From positions 1 to 40,791 of IMG/VR virus record IMGVR_UViG_3300025674_000106: DNA of 40,791 nucleotides; one strand, given 5' to 3'. Under the pieces are notes generated by a model that saw only the letters and a list, made by a program, of their open reading frames with translations, was not told where the DNA came from and made no database searches. Shown in pieces: positions 17,301 to 25,693 of the stretch (position 1 is its first letter; each line of letters begins with the position of its first letter). Made by a program: the position numbers and the translations under genes. This DNA is from a virus.

Positions 17301-20300
17301 GTTGATAATGTAGTTTATGGAAGTACTTTATCACCACTTAGATCGATTCAACAGAATTATGAAATTTCTCAATCATTTACAGAAGATAATAACTTATTAG
17401 AAGTTGCATTTTCCCCACAAGATGAAATAAATGATGATATTATCCATGAATTAGGGTTTAATAATAACCTTACCGAACAGTTAGCAGATCCTCGAAACTT
17501 ATCTTCATCTTTAGAATATTATGATGGGTTAAGAGATATAGCTTTAAAATATTTTGAAAAATATACTAAAAGTAATGCTAACGACTATTATAGATTAATT
17601 AAGTACATAGATAATTCTTTATTTAAAGCAATTAAAAATTATGTACCTGCTAGAACCTCAGTTTCCACAGGTATAATAGTTAAACAACATTTACTAGAAA
17701 GAAATAGAGTAAAACCTCCTCAGTTAGATACAAATACTGTTATAGCTAAAACACCTGAAACAGGATCAACTAAAAATGGTATATTTGAAGTAGGTAATAA
17801 CAGTCCATTATTCTTTAAAAATATAGCTTTAGAGGGTACATTAAAATCTCAACCTAGAGGGTTTATTACAGGTTCACCTATTCAAGTATTTACAGGTGGA
17901 ACTGGGGGTTCATTTGAAAAATTCAATTCTATAAATTTCTCCCCCTATGGAATATCAGGTAGTGGTCCAACTAAAAAACTAGGATTTGATATTACTCAAT
18001 CTTTTACAGAAACGATTACTACTTTGTCAGGTAGCGTAAATACTGTGATTAGTAACCAAGATGAATTTTATAATGGAGAATTTAATGGAGCTCACATTGT
18101 AGTAACTACTCAATCATTAAACCCTGCATGTGAGAAGTTTTTAAACATTAATATATCAGCTGGTGAATTATCCCATCAATTTGATAGGTTTGTTTATACA
18201 AGTAATACTTGTTCATTAGCTAAATTTAATGATATAAAAACAGCACCTAGAAGTGGAGAAATATTTTTATTTAGAAATTCTAGTAATTTGAATAATATAG
18301 AAAAAATAAAAATTTCTCATACTACTAAGGGTGGAGTAGATCTATCAAATATATTACCTACGGTAGATAGATTTACATTTGATTTTGATGGTAATAATAA
18401 AGGAGTTAATGTAGACTTCGATTATGGGGGTGGATCTTATACCACTTTTAATGTAACTTCACCTTTATTTACTTATGATTCTACTAACTTTAGTTCAAAC
18501 TTTGTTTCATATCCTTTTACAGGATCAAAAACAGGAAGTCATGAAGCTACTACAGTTATTTGGGATGGAAGTCAATTTACAAGAGGAGGTACTGAAGCAG
18601 CCGTTGGGTACAATACTCAAGAAGTCATAGTTTCTGGCTATCAAGTAGAAAGTGATAGTCATAATTTATTCGATGCTGATTCGGGTATATATACTTGTCC
18701 TTTAACTAATAATAAATTCTTATCAGTTACTAGTTCTCTTAGTTCTTTTATTATTAATTGGACTAACAATGTATCATATTCTATTGATGCAGATGTACAA
18801 TTTAGAGTAAAAAATCTTTCCACAGGTGAGGAATTAGATTCTTTGGGTGGATTTCAATTAACAATTAACCAAACCTCCAGTATAGGACAAGCATATTCGG
18901 GTGCGGAACAAAGAGCCCTTCTTACCCCTTCTCAAGCAATAAGAAGTGGGGATCAAGTAGCTTTAGTAGCACAATTAAATACAGCCTTTACTCCATTCCA
19001 AGCAATAATACCAGGACGATCTGCTGTAGCCAATATTACAGCATCCTTTTCATTTAGTAATGCTTTATTTGCTATAAGCGAATCCATAGTAACCGATAAT
19101 AATCCTGTTTCTACTCTAACAGCTGTAGAACCTGCATTTACTGTAGGTGATATTGATTTTGATCATGCGTTTGATTGTCAACCTTTATTTAATAATGCCC
19201 TAGAAAGCAGAAATTCTACATTATATCAAGATGTAGATTATTCTACAGGTATGTTAATTCCAACTAATGTAATCCCTATTACTAACAATAATGCTACCCC
19301 ATCTCAAACCCCAGATTCTAATTATACACAACAATCTAGAGTATTACCTAGATATAAAGGATCAGAATTAAAAGCATTAAGGATTAATGAATGGAACGGA
19401 AAGGGAGCATTATTGAATGATGGTACAACATGGGGAGGAGATGTATCTTATGGCAAAACCCCAGTAATCCAAAGAGTAAAACCATTCTTTAGTTATTTTC
19501 AATTATTAGTACCTTCATCACCTGAATTAGAAAATGCCACACAAGTTAAATTAGCATATCTTATAGATTCAGAAGGAAATGCTTTTAAACCTCTTTTAAA
19601 TTCTCCTGCTTTCTTTAATGTGGAAGGAACTTTCGAAAGTGGTGATGTGATCGATATTGCATTAGAAGATACTTTACAAACAGATGATGCATCTTTAGTA
19701 AATGCTGCAGTAGGAATTAATTTAGATAATTTTAATACTAGTGCTAAAGTTCTTTATGGTGCTAGAAGAGTGGACCCTATTTTAACTACACAAAAAGTAT
19801 CTATCAATGATGTATCTAATGTCGGGGATGCTTTTGTATCTTCTTTAACCTTTAGAGGAATAGGAGGAGAAACTATTAATTATGGGTTATTTGCTAATGG
19901 TAGTCAAACAGTTATTCTTTCTAATACCAATAACGTTGTAGGAGGTACAGGAATAAGTTTTAACCCCCCTGTAACAGATGGTGCAGGAGGATTTAACACT
20001 AACACGGGTATTTACACTTTCCCTAGTAATCCTATTAGTAGTAATAAAATTAAATTTGGTTGTATTATTTCATGTTACATAAGATCTATAAATACTATTT
20101 CACCAAGTTTTTATTCTATTTTTAGTACAATGAGTATAGCTAAACTCCAACTTATAAGGGAGAGAGCATCTGTAGAAACAGTATTAGGTGAAGAAATAAT
20201 AAGTTACTCTATTACTAATAATGGTGCAGAGTTATTACAGTTTAAAGGATTTGAAACTAACTTTATTGAATGTAGATCTACTGATAAAATCTTTATGAAA

Positions 20301-20858
20301 ATTGTAATTCTTAACTCTGCATTTGAGGTAGAATTAAGAGGCCAGGCTATTAGTGCTACACCTTTATTATTTCCTGAAATTACATTACAAGATAAATTTT
20401 TTGAAACAGGTAGTAGCTTCACAAATATCTTAACAGCTTCGGTTTCTATGTCACAATTTTTTGACATTAGCCCACAACTACCTATACCTGATAGTACTTT
20501 CAAACCTATTAATGAAAACTTTTCTTTTAAAGTTGGAGACGAATTAAGATTTGAAGGTAGTGAAAATTTAGTACATAGGATATATGATGTCAATCTAGAA
20601 ACAGAGGGTCATGCTTCAGGTAGTTATATTCTAAACGTACATCCTGAGGTACCTTCAAATGTAAATATAAATCAATTTTTACTGAGAAGATATAATCTTG
20701 ATGGAACTTCAGTACTAATAGATTTAGTTCCTCCTTCTGCTTCGTTTGCCACTACTAAAGGAGTAATGAAAAATAAATTAATATCAGAAGAATTAGGTCA
20801 AAACATAGATATAATAATTTCTGACCTAGTTAAAGAAGGAGTTTTAACTAATAAATAG
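14325..20858 (+). CDS. Giant tail/baseplate protein, 2177 residues, with LamG-like domain
   Basis: The largest gene of the window. The N-terminus has GRDYIGPYHIMPDGTPMAG (about 17-35). Residues about 480-640 are helical and include FLAKKKGTVSGLRSLINIWG (about 604-623), resembling the 'KGT' block of P2 gpI-type tail proteins. Residues about 650-950 form a concanavalin/LamG-like beta-sandwich (VEFRFKSRT, WWNVMLQYDSGSNKFNL, FSGSFQEHRYW). A second helical block near 1090-1140 contains DNSLFKAIKNYVPARTSVST and QHLLERNR. The remaining 1000 residues are beta-rich, ending in a folded block near 2060-2177. It probably spans the baseplate wedge and a fibre or receptor-binding role. Start at 14325 follows an A-rich leader. 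Confidence 0.75.
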   Translation: MGAALYTEGGELQYLDGRDYIGPYHIMPDGTPMAGATHSGNDEVLKFSSARAIVSTTSPSLFTTQGFNDSDQQVIPSFDLPSYFDPTVDRIEFFVYDSSRRLLSFNSNFKNYRVENTPQLDTGARTTDPQTGEIETIILYPAEDVANEGFSTGNLFAVYNFNTLEISDVFISEISPDRTEIRLQSNTVSSEDIREEVTSLKNKIDSVGYFDELYLNLGRNNYYVCVNILLDESTTPTSFLLKLYEPLPDTVTTKTEVDIVSKIGESRAFQISYPPIQIPTDALTPLRGPNINLEIKDKVNNSTELMNLSTLTTSSFTASLDQSSYLLSQTGIKLNPSYSIGSYSDFVHFSSAKKRLENFYYKVGQIESNRNSINDLRTITGGASGSITTISSIKTFEDNISRFIKNFDGFEYFLYFNSGSDAYPKSNSTPPYLLQSTGSTEVLTWLGSDVVGNPYYGGAILNASRYDDDNPNNLKYTIPEFIRDNTSNANYIDFVSLVGQHFDDIWLYIKSLTDKLKASNNFETGIQPELVEETLKSFGYDVYGNNFDNNDIFTSLIGINESGSFFPETGKELITTAISASNSPVPIDNVSKEIYKRLYHNLVFLAKKKGTVSGLRSLINIWGLPDTVLRINEFGGKDKVNVNDWDSYRRIYNKELISTGSVNHITTFFANKGTPDTGLNSDWGVDPNVPRTVEFRFKSRTNPNTLPDCSGLINTPIREELFILKDTDVIGSTASSSLAITLEYFGSGSVTSSYSGSTFDTNNQYANLTLYISGSTQYYSSSINLPFYNQDWWNVMLQYDSGSNKFNLNTGNKIYIGNDGTKLGFTGSTSITVPTYDDTLGYRNANLANSGFGGSGFFGTGKSGSIKFSGSFQEHRYWTNLLSVEAFHNHIMDPLSIETGYLTGSLSPVETLAFRTREGEDWSITGSLTNPEYQSIHPKVTGSFSPTSSFTSRGNDTNLYNVNGLYQANRETQFLNQPNLGIKNRIDDKIRVVDNVVYGSTLSPLRSIQQNYEISQSFTEDNNLLEVAFSPQDEINDDIIHELGFNNNLTEQLADPRNLSSSLEYYDGLRDIALKYFEKYTKSNANDYYRLIKYIDNSLFKAIKNYVPARTSVSTGIIVKQHLLERNRVKPPQLDTNTVIAKTPETGSTKNGIFEVGNNSPLFFKNIALEGTLKSQPRGFITGSPIQVFTGGTGGSFEKFNSINFSPYGISGSGPTKKLGFDITQSFTETITTLSGSVNTVISNQDEFYNGEFNGAHIVVTTQSLNPACEKFLNINISAGELSHQFDRFVYTSNTCSLAKFNDIKTAPRSGEIFLFRNSSNLNNIEKIKISHTTKGGVDLSNILPTVDRFTFDFDGNNKGVNVDFDYGGGSYTTFNVTSPLFTYDSTNFSSNFVSYPFTGSKTGSHEATTVIWDGSQFTRGGTEAAVGYNTQEVIVSGYQVESDSHNLFDADSGIYTCPLTNNKFLSVTSSLSSFIINWTNNVSYSIDADVQFRVKNLSTGEELDSLGGFQLTINQTSSIGQAYSGAEQRALLTPSQAIRSGDQVALVAQLNTAFTPFQAIIPGRSAVANITASFSFSNALFAISESIVTDNNPVSTLTAVEPAFTVGDIDFDHAFDCQPLFNNALESRNSTLYQDVDYSTGMLIPTNVIPITNNNATPSQTPDSNYTQQSRVLPRYKGSELKALRINEWNGKGALLNDGTTWGGDVSYGKTPVIQRVKPFFSYFQLLVPSSPELENATQVKLAYLIDSEGNAFKPLLNSPAFFNVEGTFESGDVIDIALEDTLQTDDASLVNAAVGINLDNFNTSAKVLYGARRVDPILTTQKVSINDVSNVGDAFVSSLTFRGIGGETINYGLFANGSQTVILSNTNNVVGGTGISFNPPVTDGAGGFNTNTGIYTFPSNPISSNKIKFGCIISCYIRSINTISPSFYSIFSTMSIAKLQLIRERASVETVLGEEIISYSITNNGAELLQFKGFETNFIECRSTDKIFMKIVILNSAFEVELRGQAISATPLLFPEITLQDKFFETGSSFTNILTASVSMSQFFDISPQLPIPDSTFKPINENFSFKVGDELRFEGSENLVHRIYDVNLETEGHASGSYILNVHPEVPSNVNINQFLLRRYNLDGTSVLIDLVPPSASFATTKGVMKNKLISEELGQNIDIIISDLVKEGVLTNK

Positions 20859-20874
20859 GGAAATTTAACTTAAT

Positions 20875-20884
20875 ATATTTATAA
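20875..20884 (+). promoter_or_regulatory. ATATTTATAA element (candidate phage late promoter)
   Basis: ATATTTATAA lies 13 bases before the ATG at 20898. The overlapping bases also read TATAAATA (20880-20887), the T4 late-promoter octamer in sense orientation. Confidence 0.5.
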
Positions 20885-20897
20885 ATAAAATTAAAAA

Positions 20898-21575
20898 ATG
20901 GGATATTTAAATAATCAGATAGTAACAGTTGATGCTATCCTTACTAAAAAAGGAAGAGAATTGTTAGCTAAAAATGATGGTTCTTTTCAAATTACACAAT
21001 TTGCGGTTGCGGATGATGAAATAGATTATACACTTTATAATCCAAACCACCCTTCGGGTTCGGTTTTTTATGGTGAGGCTATAGAAAATATGCCATTATT
21101 AGAAGCTTTTCCAGATGATACCCAAATCATGAAGTATAAATTGGCTACTTTACCTAGAGGTACAGCTAAATTACCAGTACTAGATTTAGGATATGCAGCT
21201 ATTACATTAAAACAAGGAGCTTCATTAGCTATAACTCCTCAAACTTTAAATTACTTAGGAGCTGCACAAGCAAATGAAACTTCGGGTTATTCATGTACTA
21301 TAGCCGATGTTAGGGTACTTAACAGTTTTACAGGAATTGGTATTGACACACCAGCAGCAGCTGCTCAAAATACTACAGTTAACCAAACTTTAGGAACTAC
21401 TTTATCACAAACAGTAATTGGTTCTCAAATTAATTTAAGAGCAACTACAGTAAATACTTTATTTGGTACTAATGCAGCTACTGGGGCTCAAATTAGAACA
21501 ACACTTACCTTTGTAGGTATAGATTCAGGTGCTAGAATAACTATTCCATTAACAATAACAAAAACTAACGCATAA
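20898..21575 (+). CDS. Probable virion structural protein
   Basis: A 225-residue protein whose N-terminus, VDAILTKKGRELLAKNDGSF then QFAVADDEIDYTLYN (about 11-52) and FYGEAIENMPLLEAFPD (about 57-73), I recall as a conserved block in structural proteins of T4-like marine phages; the exact assembly role is not known to me. The C-terminal half is Ala/Thr-rich and beta-like. It starts the group that also holds a pair of related proteins at 21575 and 22600, and its stop overlaps the next start. Confidence 0.65.
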   Translation: MGYLNNQIVTVDAILTKKGRELLAKNDGSFQITQFAVADDEIDYTLYNPNHPSGSVFYGEAIENMPLLEAFPDDTQIMKYKLATLPRGTAKLPVLDLGYAAITLKQGASLAITPQTLNYLGAAQANETSGYSCTIADVRVLNSFTGIGIDTPAAAAQNTTVNQTLGTTLSQTVIGSQINLRATTVNTLFGTNAATGAQIRTTLTFVGIDSGARITIPLTITKTNA

Positions 21576-22594
21576 TGAGTTTTAAAGCTTTTTCAACCAC
21601 AGATATAGTTGTAAGTAGTGATTCTATAACTGGTCCAGCTTGGTCAACAGGTGATCCTACTTTAACTAATTTTTTCACTTCATCTATCCAAAAGAATGGA
21701 TCTTCTGGAGATTTTTACATGAGTGTATATCAAGTTGATCCTGCACTATCTGCTTCATTAGCAGATGTTCAGTTTGATATAGCATATGCTGACCAAAAAG
21801 GAAGTGGTTCAGTTTATTATAATTCGGGTGTAACAGGTAAAACCCCTACTTTAACTAATTTTGGACAATATAGAGCATTAGTATTAGAAGATGAAAATGC
21901 TAATTTTATTTTTGGTAGTGGTACTAATACTTTAACAGCCGAAAATTTTTATGTAATTTCTGTAGAAAGAGCAAGATATAAAGAATCTTTATTTCCTGAA
22001 ACCTTTAATTTATCCCTTTCAGGATCTGGTGGATTTGGAAAAATTCAACTTACTAATGATTCTAAAGATATTTTAGTAAACACTTTTCTTGGTTCTACTA
22101 GGGTACTTCAAGTAGTATCTGGATCTAATGGTAAAGCCGTAGGTACAGATGGGTTTGTTGCTAACAGTGGATCATATGGGCTATTCTTACCGGATATAGG
22201 AACTGTATTATTAAATCCTAATGCCATATCTCAATCAATCCATGTTGCTGCTAATAGAACTAATAATTCTGATGGTTTAAATAATCAAACTCTTTATGAT
22301 GCTATTAGGTTAGGTGGGAATTTCCAACTTAATTCTCAAGAAACTATTACCTCTGATTATGTTTTTGCCAGATTAGGGAATGGGGAATTTAATTACTCAG
22401 AAAACCCTTCATTCATATCAGGCTCTACTGGAGAATTAATTTATAATAACTTTATTAACCAACCCCAAGTTTATATTACTACAATTGGTATGTATAATGG
22501 TGCTAACGAATTATTAGCCACAGCTAAACTATCTAGACCTCTTTTAAAAGACTTCACTAAAGAAGCACTAATTAGGGTTAAATTAGACTTTTAA
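21575..22594 (+). CDS. Structural protein, paralogue of the next gene
   Basis: A 339-residue beta-rich protein. It begins MSFKAFSTTDIVVS and ends with NPSFISGS, QVYITTIGMYNGANELLATA and KLSRP, followed by IRVKLDF. The neighbouring gene has the same beginning and end (see there), while the middles differ. The shared C-terminal block suggests a common attachment point with different exposed middle domains. Position after the giant tail protein suggests a baseplate or tail surface part. Function not established. Confidence 0.7.
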   Translation: MSFKAFSTTDIVVSSDSITGPAWSTGDPTLTNFFTSSIQKNGSSGDFYMSVYQVDPALSASLADVQFDIAYADQKGSGSVYYNSGVTGKTPTLTNFGQYRALVLEDENANFIFGSGTNTLTAENFYVISVERARYKESLFPETFNLSLSGSGGFGKIQLTNDSKDILVNTFLGSTRVLQVVSGSNGKAVGTDGFVANSGSYGLFLPDIGTVLLNPNAISQSIHVAANRTNNSDGLNNQTLYDAIRLGGNFQLNSQETITSDYVFARLGNGEFNYSENPSFISGSTGELIYNNFINQPQVYITTIGMYNGANELLATAKLSRPLLKDFTKEALIRVKLDF

Positions 22595-22599
22595 AGTGA

Positions 22600-23562
22600 A
22601 TGAGTTCGTTCAAACAATTCAATTCAAAGGATGTAGTAATATCACCCTTTAAAGTTAATAAAAGTTTTACTTTTAAGGGGGCTTCACAGTTTACAGGTTC
22701 TAATGTAGGGATAGATAGACTTATTGGGAAAAATATAACACCCACAAATAATATTTCTACTGAACCCACTACGGGTCAGATTTCAACTGTTCCTGAAAGA
22801 TTAGTATATGATTCAATAAAACAGTTATATTATTCTAATTTTTTATTAGATTCATCTGGTAGTATTGCTACCACAGCTTCTTTTAATAATGATGGAACTA
22901 TAACAAATTCAAGACGCACAACTAACTACTATAATTATCTATCATCAGATTTAGTACCTAGAAGAGAGTTTCCTACCCAATCTGATGCCAGGATAGGAGT
23001 AATATCTATACCATCTAAATTATTTGGAGAATATATTAAACCTGGTACTTTTGAATATGAAGAAGAAGGCACTAAAATTACAGATGATGGAGAAGGTAAT
23101 TTATTTGATACACTAGGAAATCAATTAGGTAATATAGTATATGAACATGGGATTGCTGTAATAACAGTAGATAGTACAGGTTCATATAAATCTTTATATG
23201 GTCATGCTGTTTATGGAACTGATTTGTATGGTGATAGTGGTGGATTCCCTAGTTTTTTAACTAGCTCTAACGCCACATGTTCGTTTGAAAGTACTTTAAC
23301 TTTAAATGAAGTACAATATGCTGCTCGTATTAGTGAAAATGAATTTGGATACTCTTTAAACCCTACCTTAATATCAGGGAGTAACATTAATAGTAACACT
23401 TATTATGATTTTGCTACAGGTTCATTTTTTCAACCCTACATCACTACAGTAGGGATGTATAATAATAGTTATGATTTATTAGCTACAGCAAAACTGGCTA
23501 GACCTCTTCCGGTTTCAAAGTTTACAGATACAACAATAATGGTTAATTTAGATATGTTTTAA
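22600..23562 (+). CDS. Structural protein, paralogue of the previous gene
   Basis: A 320-residue protein starting MSSFKQFNSKDVVIS and ending NPTLISGS, PYITTVGMYNNSYDLLATAK, LARP and MVNLDMF, closely parallel to the protein at 21575 in both termini. Its middle (about 75-235) is unrelated by eye and has Tyr/Gly-rich stretches such as SLYGHAVYGTDLYGDSGGF. A duplication followed by divergence or domain exchange in the middle is the simplest reading. Probably a tail surface protein; the stop overlaps the GIY-YIG gene start. Confidence 0.7.
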   Translation: MSSFKQFNSKDVVISPFKVNKSFTFKGASQFTGSNVGIDRLIGKNITPTNNISTEPTTGQISTVPERLVYDSIKQLYYSNFLLDSSGSIATTASFNNDGTITNSRRTTNYYNYLSSDLVPRREFPTQSDARIGVISIPSKLFGEYIKPGTFEYEEEGTKITDDGEGNLFDTLGNQLGNIVYEHGIAVITVDSTGSYKSLYGHAVYGTDLYGDSGGFPSFLTSSNATCSFESTLTLNEVQYAARISENEFGYSLNPTLISGSNINSNTYYDFATGSFFQPYITTVGMYNNSYDLLATAKLARPLPVSKFTDTTIMVNLDMF

Positions 23563-23984
23563 TGAATTGGATTTACGAAGGAAAAGAAATAACAGACATT
23601 TCCCATTTTCCAGAAAATACATTTGGTTTTATTTATGAAGTAACCCATATACCCTCAGGTAAGAAGTATATTGGGAAAAAACAATTATTTTTTAATAAAA
23701 AACTTCCACCTCTTAAAGGATACAAAAGGTGGAGAAAAGTAGTTAAAGAGGGTAATTGGAAAACTTATTTTGGTTCTCATGATTATATAAAGGGACTACT
23801 TAAAGAAAATAAACAAGAAGAATTTAAACGTGAAATTATACAAATTTGTTATTCCAAAAAAGAACTCACATATAGTGAAACAAAATTTCAAATGATGTTT
23901 GAAGTCCTAGAAAATCCTTCGTATATTAATAGCAACATACTGGGGAAATTCTTTAGATCCGATCTAGAGAATTATAAAGACTAA
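23562..23984 (+). CDS. GIY-YIG-type endonuclease
   Basis: A 140-residue protein with a GIY-YIG nuclease core: GFIYEVTHIPSGKKYIGKKQ (22-41) supplies the two Tyr/Gly motifs, a conserved W-x-x-Y-F-G-S block follows (WKTYFGS, 66-72), and E106 in SETKFQ fits the metal-binding glutamate. Such enzymes in T4-like phages are homing or DNA-degrading endonucleases. It is encoded directly after a structural gene (taATG overlap) and before the primase; it interrupts no gene here, so a free-standing homing or repair/degradation nuclease is equally possible. Confidence 0.75.
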   Translation: MNWIYEGKEITDISHFPENTFGFIYEVTHIPSGKKYIGKKQLFFNKKLPPLKGYKRWRKVVKEGNWKTYFGSHDYIKGLLKENKQEEFKREIIQICYSKKELTYSETKFQMMFEVLENPSYINSNILGKFFRSDLENYKD

Positions 23985-23985
23985 T

Positions 23986-24915
23986 ATGATAAATGATTTG
24001 TTAGTAAATTTAGCCAACTCCGTATTAGGAGGAGGTAGGAAAACTGCACGAGGTAATTATGCTTACACTTGTCCCTTCTGTAATCACCATAAACCTAAAT
24101 TAGAGGTTAATTTTACGGTCAATAAAAAGGGATTTAATCCTTGGAATTGTTGGGTGTGCAACACTAAAGGTAGTAGGTTAATAACCCTATTTAAAAAAGT
24201 TAATGCTGATAACTCTAAAATGCAAGAGTTAAAGTCATTAGTTAAAGTTTATGATTACGATAACGAACATGGGGTATCTGCGGAAACTCTATGTTTACCT
24301 AAGGAGTATAGTAATATATTAGGTAATAATGATATCATAGCTAAACACGCATATTCTTACCTTAAACGTAGAGGATTAACTGATAATGATATTATAAAAT
24401 ATAATATAGGGTATTGTGAAAATGGTTTATATGCTAAAATGGTAATTATACCATCCTATGATACTAATGGTAATTTAAATTACTTTACAGCTAGATCATT
24501 TGAAAAAGATCCATATGTAAAATATAGAAATCCTAGTTGGTCAAGAGATATTATACCATTTGAATTTTTTATAAATTGGAATCTTCCTATTATTCTGTGT
24601 GAAGGTCCCTTTGATGCTATTAGCATTAAACGTAATGCTATTCCTTTATTGGGGAAAAATATTCAAAAGTCTTTAATGAAAAAAATAGTATCATCAACCG
24701 TGGAAAAAATTTACTTAGCATTAGATACTGATGCTATGACAAGAGCTTTAGAATTCGCTGAAGAGTTTCTAAATGTGGGTAAAAAAGTTTACCTTGTGGA
24801 ATTAAAAGATAAGGATCCTAGTGAAATGGGTTTTATTGATTTTACTAAACTAGTCCAAACTTCTAAGAAGTTAACTTATGAAAACCTATTTGAAAAAAAA
24901 TTATCTTTAATATGA
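23986..24915 (+). CDS. 61: DNA primase, T4 gp61-like
   Basis: A 309-residue DnaG-type primase (T4 gp61 has 342). A zinc-binding motif with C29/C32 (CPFC) and C55/C58 (CWVC) lies at the N-terminus, the TOPRIM core has ILCEGPFDAIS (203-213, catalytic E206) and the acidic pair D247/D249 in LALDTDA. It makes RNA primers for lagging-strand synthesis with the gp41 helicase. Found here behind structural genes and ahead of a RecB-like nuclease, with 4-base overlap to the next gene (ATGA), so replication and late genes are mixed in this phage. Confidence 0.9.
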   Translation: MINDLLVNLANSVLGGGRKTARGNYAYTCPFCNHHKPKLEVNFTVNKKGFNPWNCWVCNTKGSRLITLFKKVNADNSKMQELKSLVKVYDYDNEHGVSAETLCLPKEYSNILGNNDIIAKHAYSYLKRRGLTDNDIIKYNIGYCENGLYAKMVIIPSYDTNGNLNYFTARSFEKDPYVKYRNPSWSRDIIPFEFFINWNLPIILCEGPFDAISIKRNAIPLLGKNIQKSLMKKIVSSTVEKIYLALDTDAMTRALEFAEEFLNVGKKVYLVELKDKDPSEMGFIDFTKLVQTSKKLTYENLFEKKLSLI

Positions 24916-25682
24916 AAAGAAATGTAAAAAAGTCCTACAATAGGATAATTGAAATATCTCCCGATGCCAAACAAATAACTTTACCTGATGCTAGGTACTA
25001 TAGAAGAAATGGTGATTACTATCCTTCTATAACTTATGTGCTAAGTCACTACCCTAAGGGTAAATTTTTTGAAGATTGGCTTAAAAAAGTAGGATACTCT
25101 GCTGATTTTATAGTTAAAAAAGCAGGAGAAGAAGGTACCCAAGTCCATGAAATGATTGAACAGTATCTAAATGGTAAAGAACTTAATTTCTTAAGTGAAT
25201 TTGGAAACCCACAATATCATCCTGATGTGTGGCAGATGTTTTTACGTTTTGTTGAATGGTGGGAAGAATATAAACCTACACTAATTGAAACTGAAGTCCA
25301 TTTATTTTCAGACGAATTAAAAGTAGCTGGTACTTGTGATATGGTTTGTGAAATAGATGGTGAAATATGGATTGTAGATTTTAAAACATCTAATTATTTA
25401 CAAACTGTTTATGACCTACAAACTGCAGTTTATGGTAAATGTTATGAGGAATGTTACGGTAAAACCCCTCAAAGATATGGAATACTATGGCTTAAATCAT
25501 CTAAAAGAAAACCTGCAAAAGGTAAAATGCAAGGTAAAGGATGGGAAATGTATGAATCCAAAAGAACCCAAGAAGAAAACCTTGACATTTTTCTTACAGT
25601 AAAAAAATTATTTGATTTAGAGAACCCAAAACATTCCCCTATATTCACGGAGTTTAAAACAACAGTCAAAAGAGAGTTGTAA
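24912..25682 (+). CDS. PD-(D/E)XK exonuclease, RecB/Cas4-like
   Basis: A 256-residue protein with the RecB-nuclease pattern: H79 in GTQVHEMIE, E126/E128 in LIETEVHL, D143 in GTCDMVCEIDG, the D156-x-K158 catalytic pair in WIVDFKTS and Q170-x-x-x-Y174 in DLQTAVYGK. Enzymes of this fold digest DNA ends in recombination or host DNA turnover. No Cys cluster typical of Cas4 iron-sulphur proteins is arranged around the core. It overlaps the primase gene by 4 bases and ends where the ATATTTATAA element of the next group starts. Confidence 0.8.
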   Translation: MKRNVKKSYNRIIEISPDAKQITLPDARYYRRNGDYYPSITYVLSHYPKGKFFEDWLKKVGYSADFIVKKAGEEGTQVHEMIEQYLNGKELNFLSEFGNPQYHPDVWQMFLRFVEWWEEYKPTLIETEVHLFSDELKVAGTCDMVCEIDGEIWIVDFKTSNYLQTVYDLQTAVYGKCYEECYGKTPQRYGILWLKSSKRKPAKGKMQGKGWEMYESKRTQEENLDIFLTVKKLFDLENPKHSPIFTEFKTTVKREL

Positions 25683-25691
25683 TATTTATAA
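25682..25691 (+). promoter_or_regulatory. ATATTTATAA element (candidate phage late promoter)
   Basis: ATATTTATAA overlaps the stop codon of the nuclease gene and ends only 2 bases before the ATG at 25694. If it works as a -10 element, transcription would start at or just inside the coding sequence, so the transcript would be leaderless or the start codon lies elsewhere. Confidence 0.4.
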
Positions 25692-25693
25692 TA

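Noticed and set aside
25411-25602. Second plus-strand frame inside the RecB-like nuclease gene
   Set aside because: It is an out-of-frame shadow of the nuclease coding sequence with no recognisable product.
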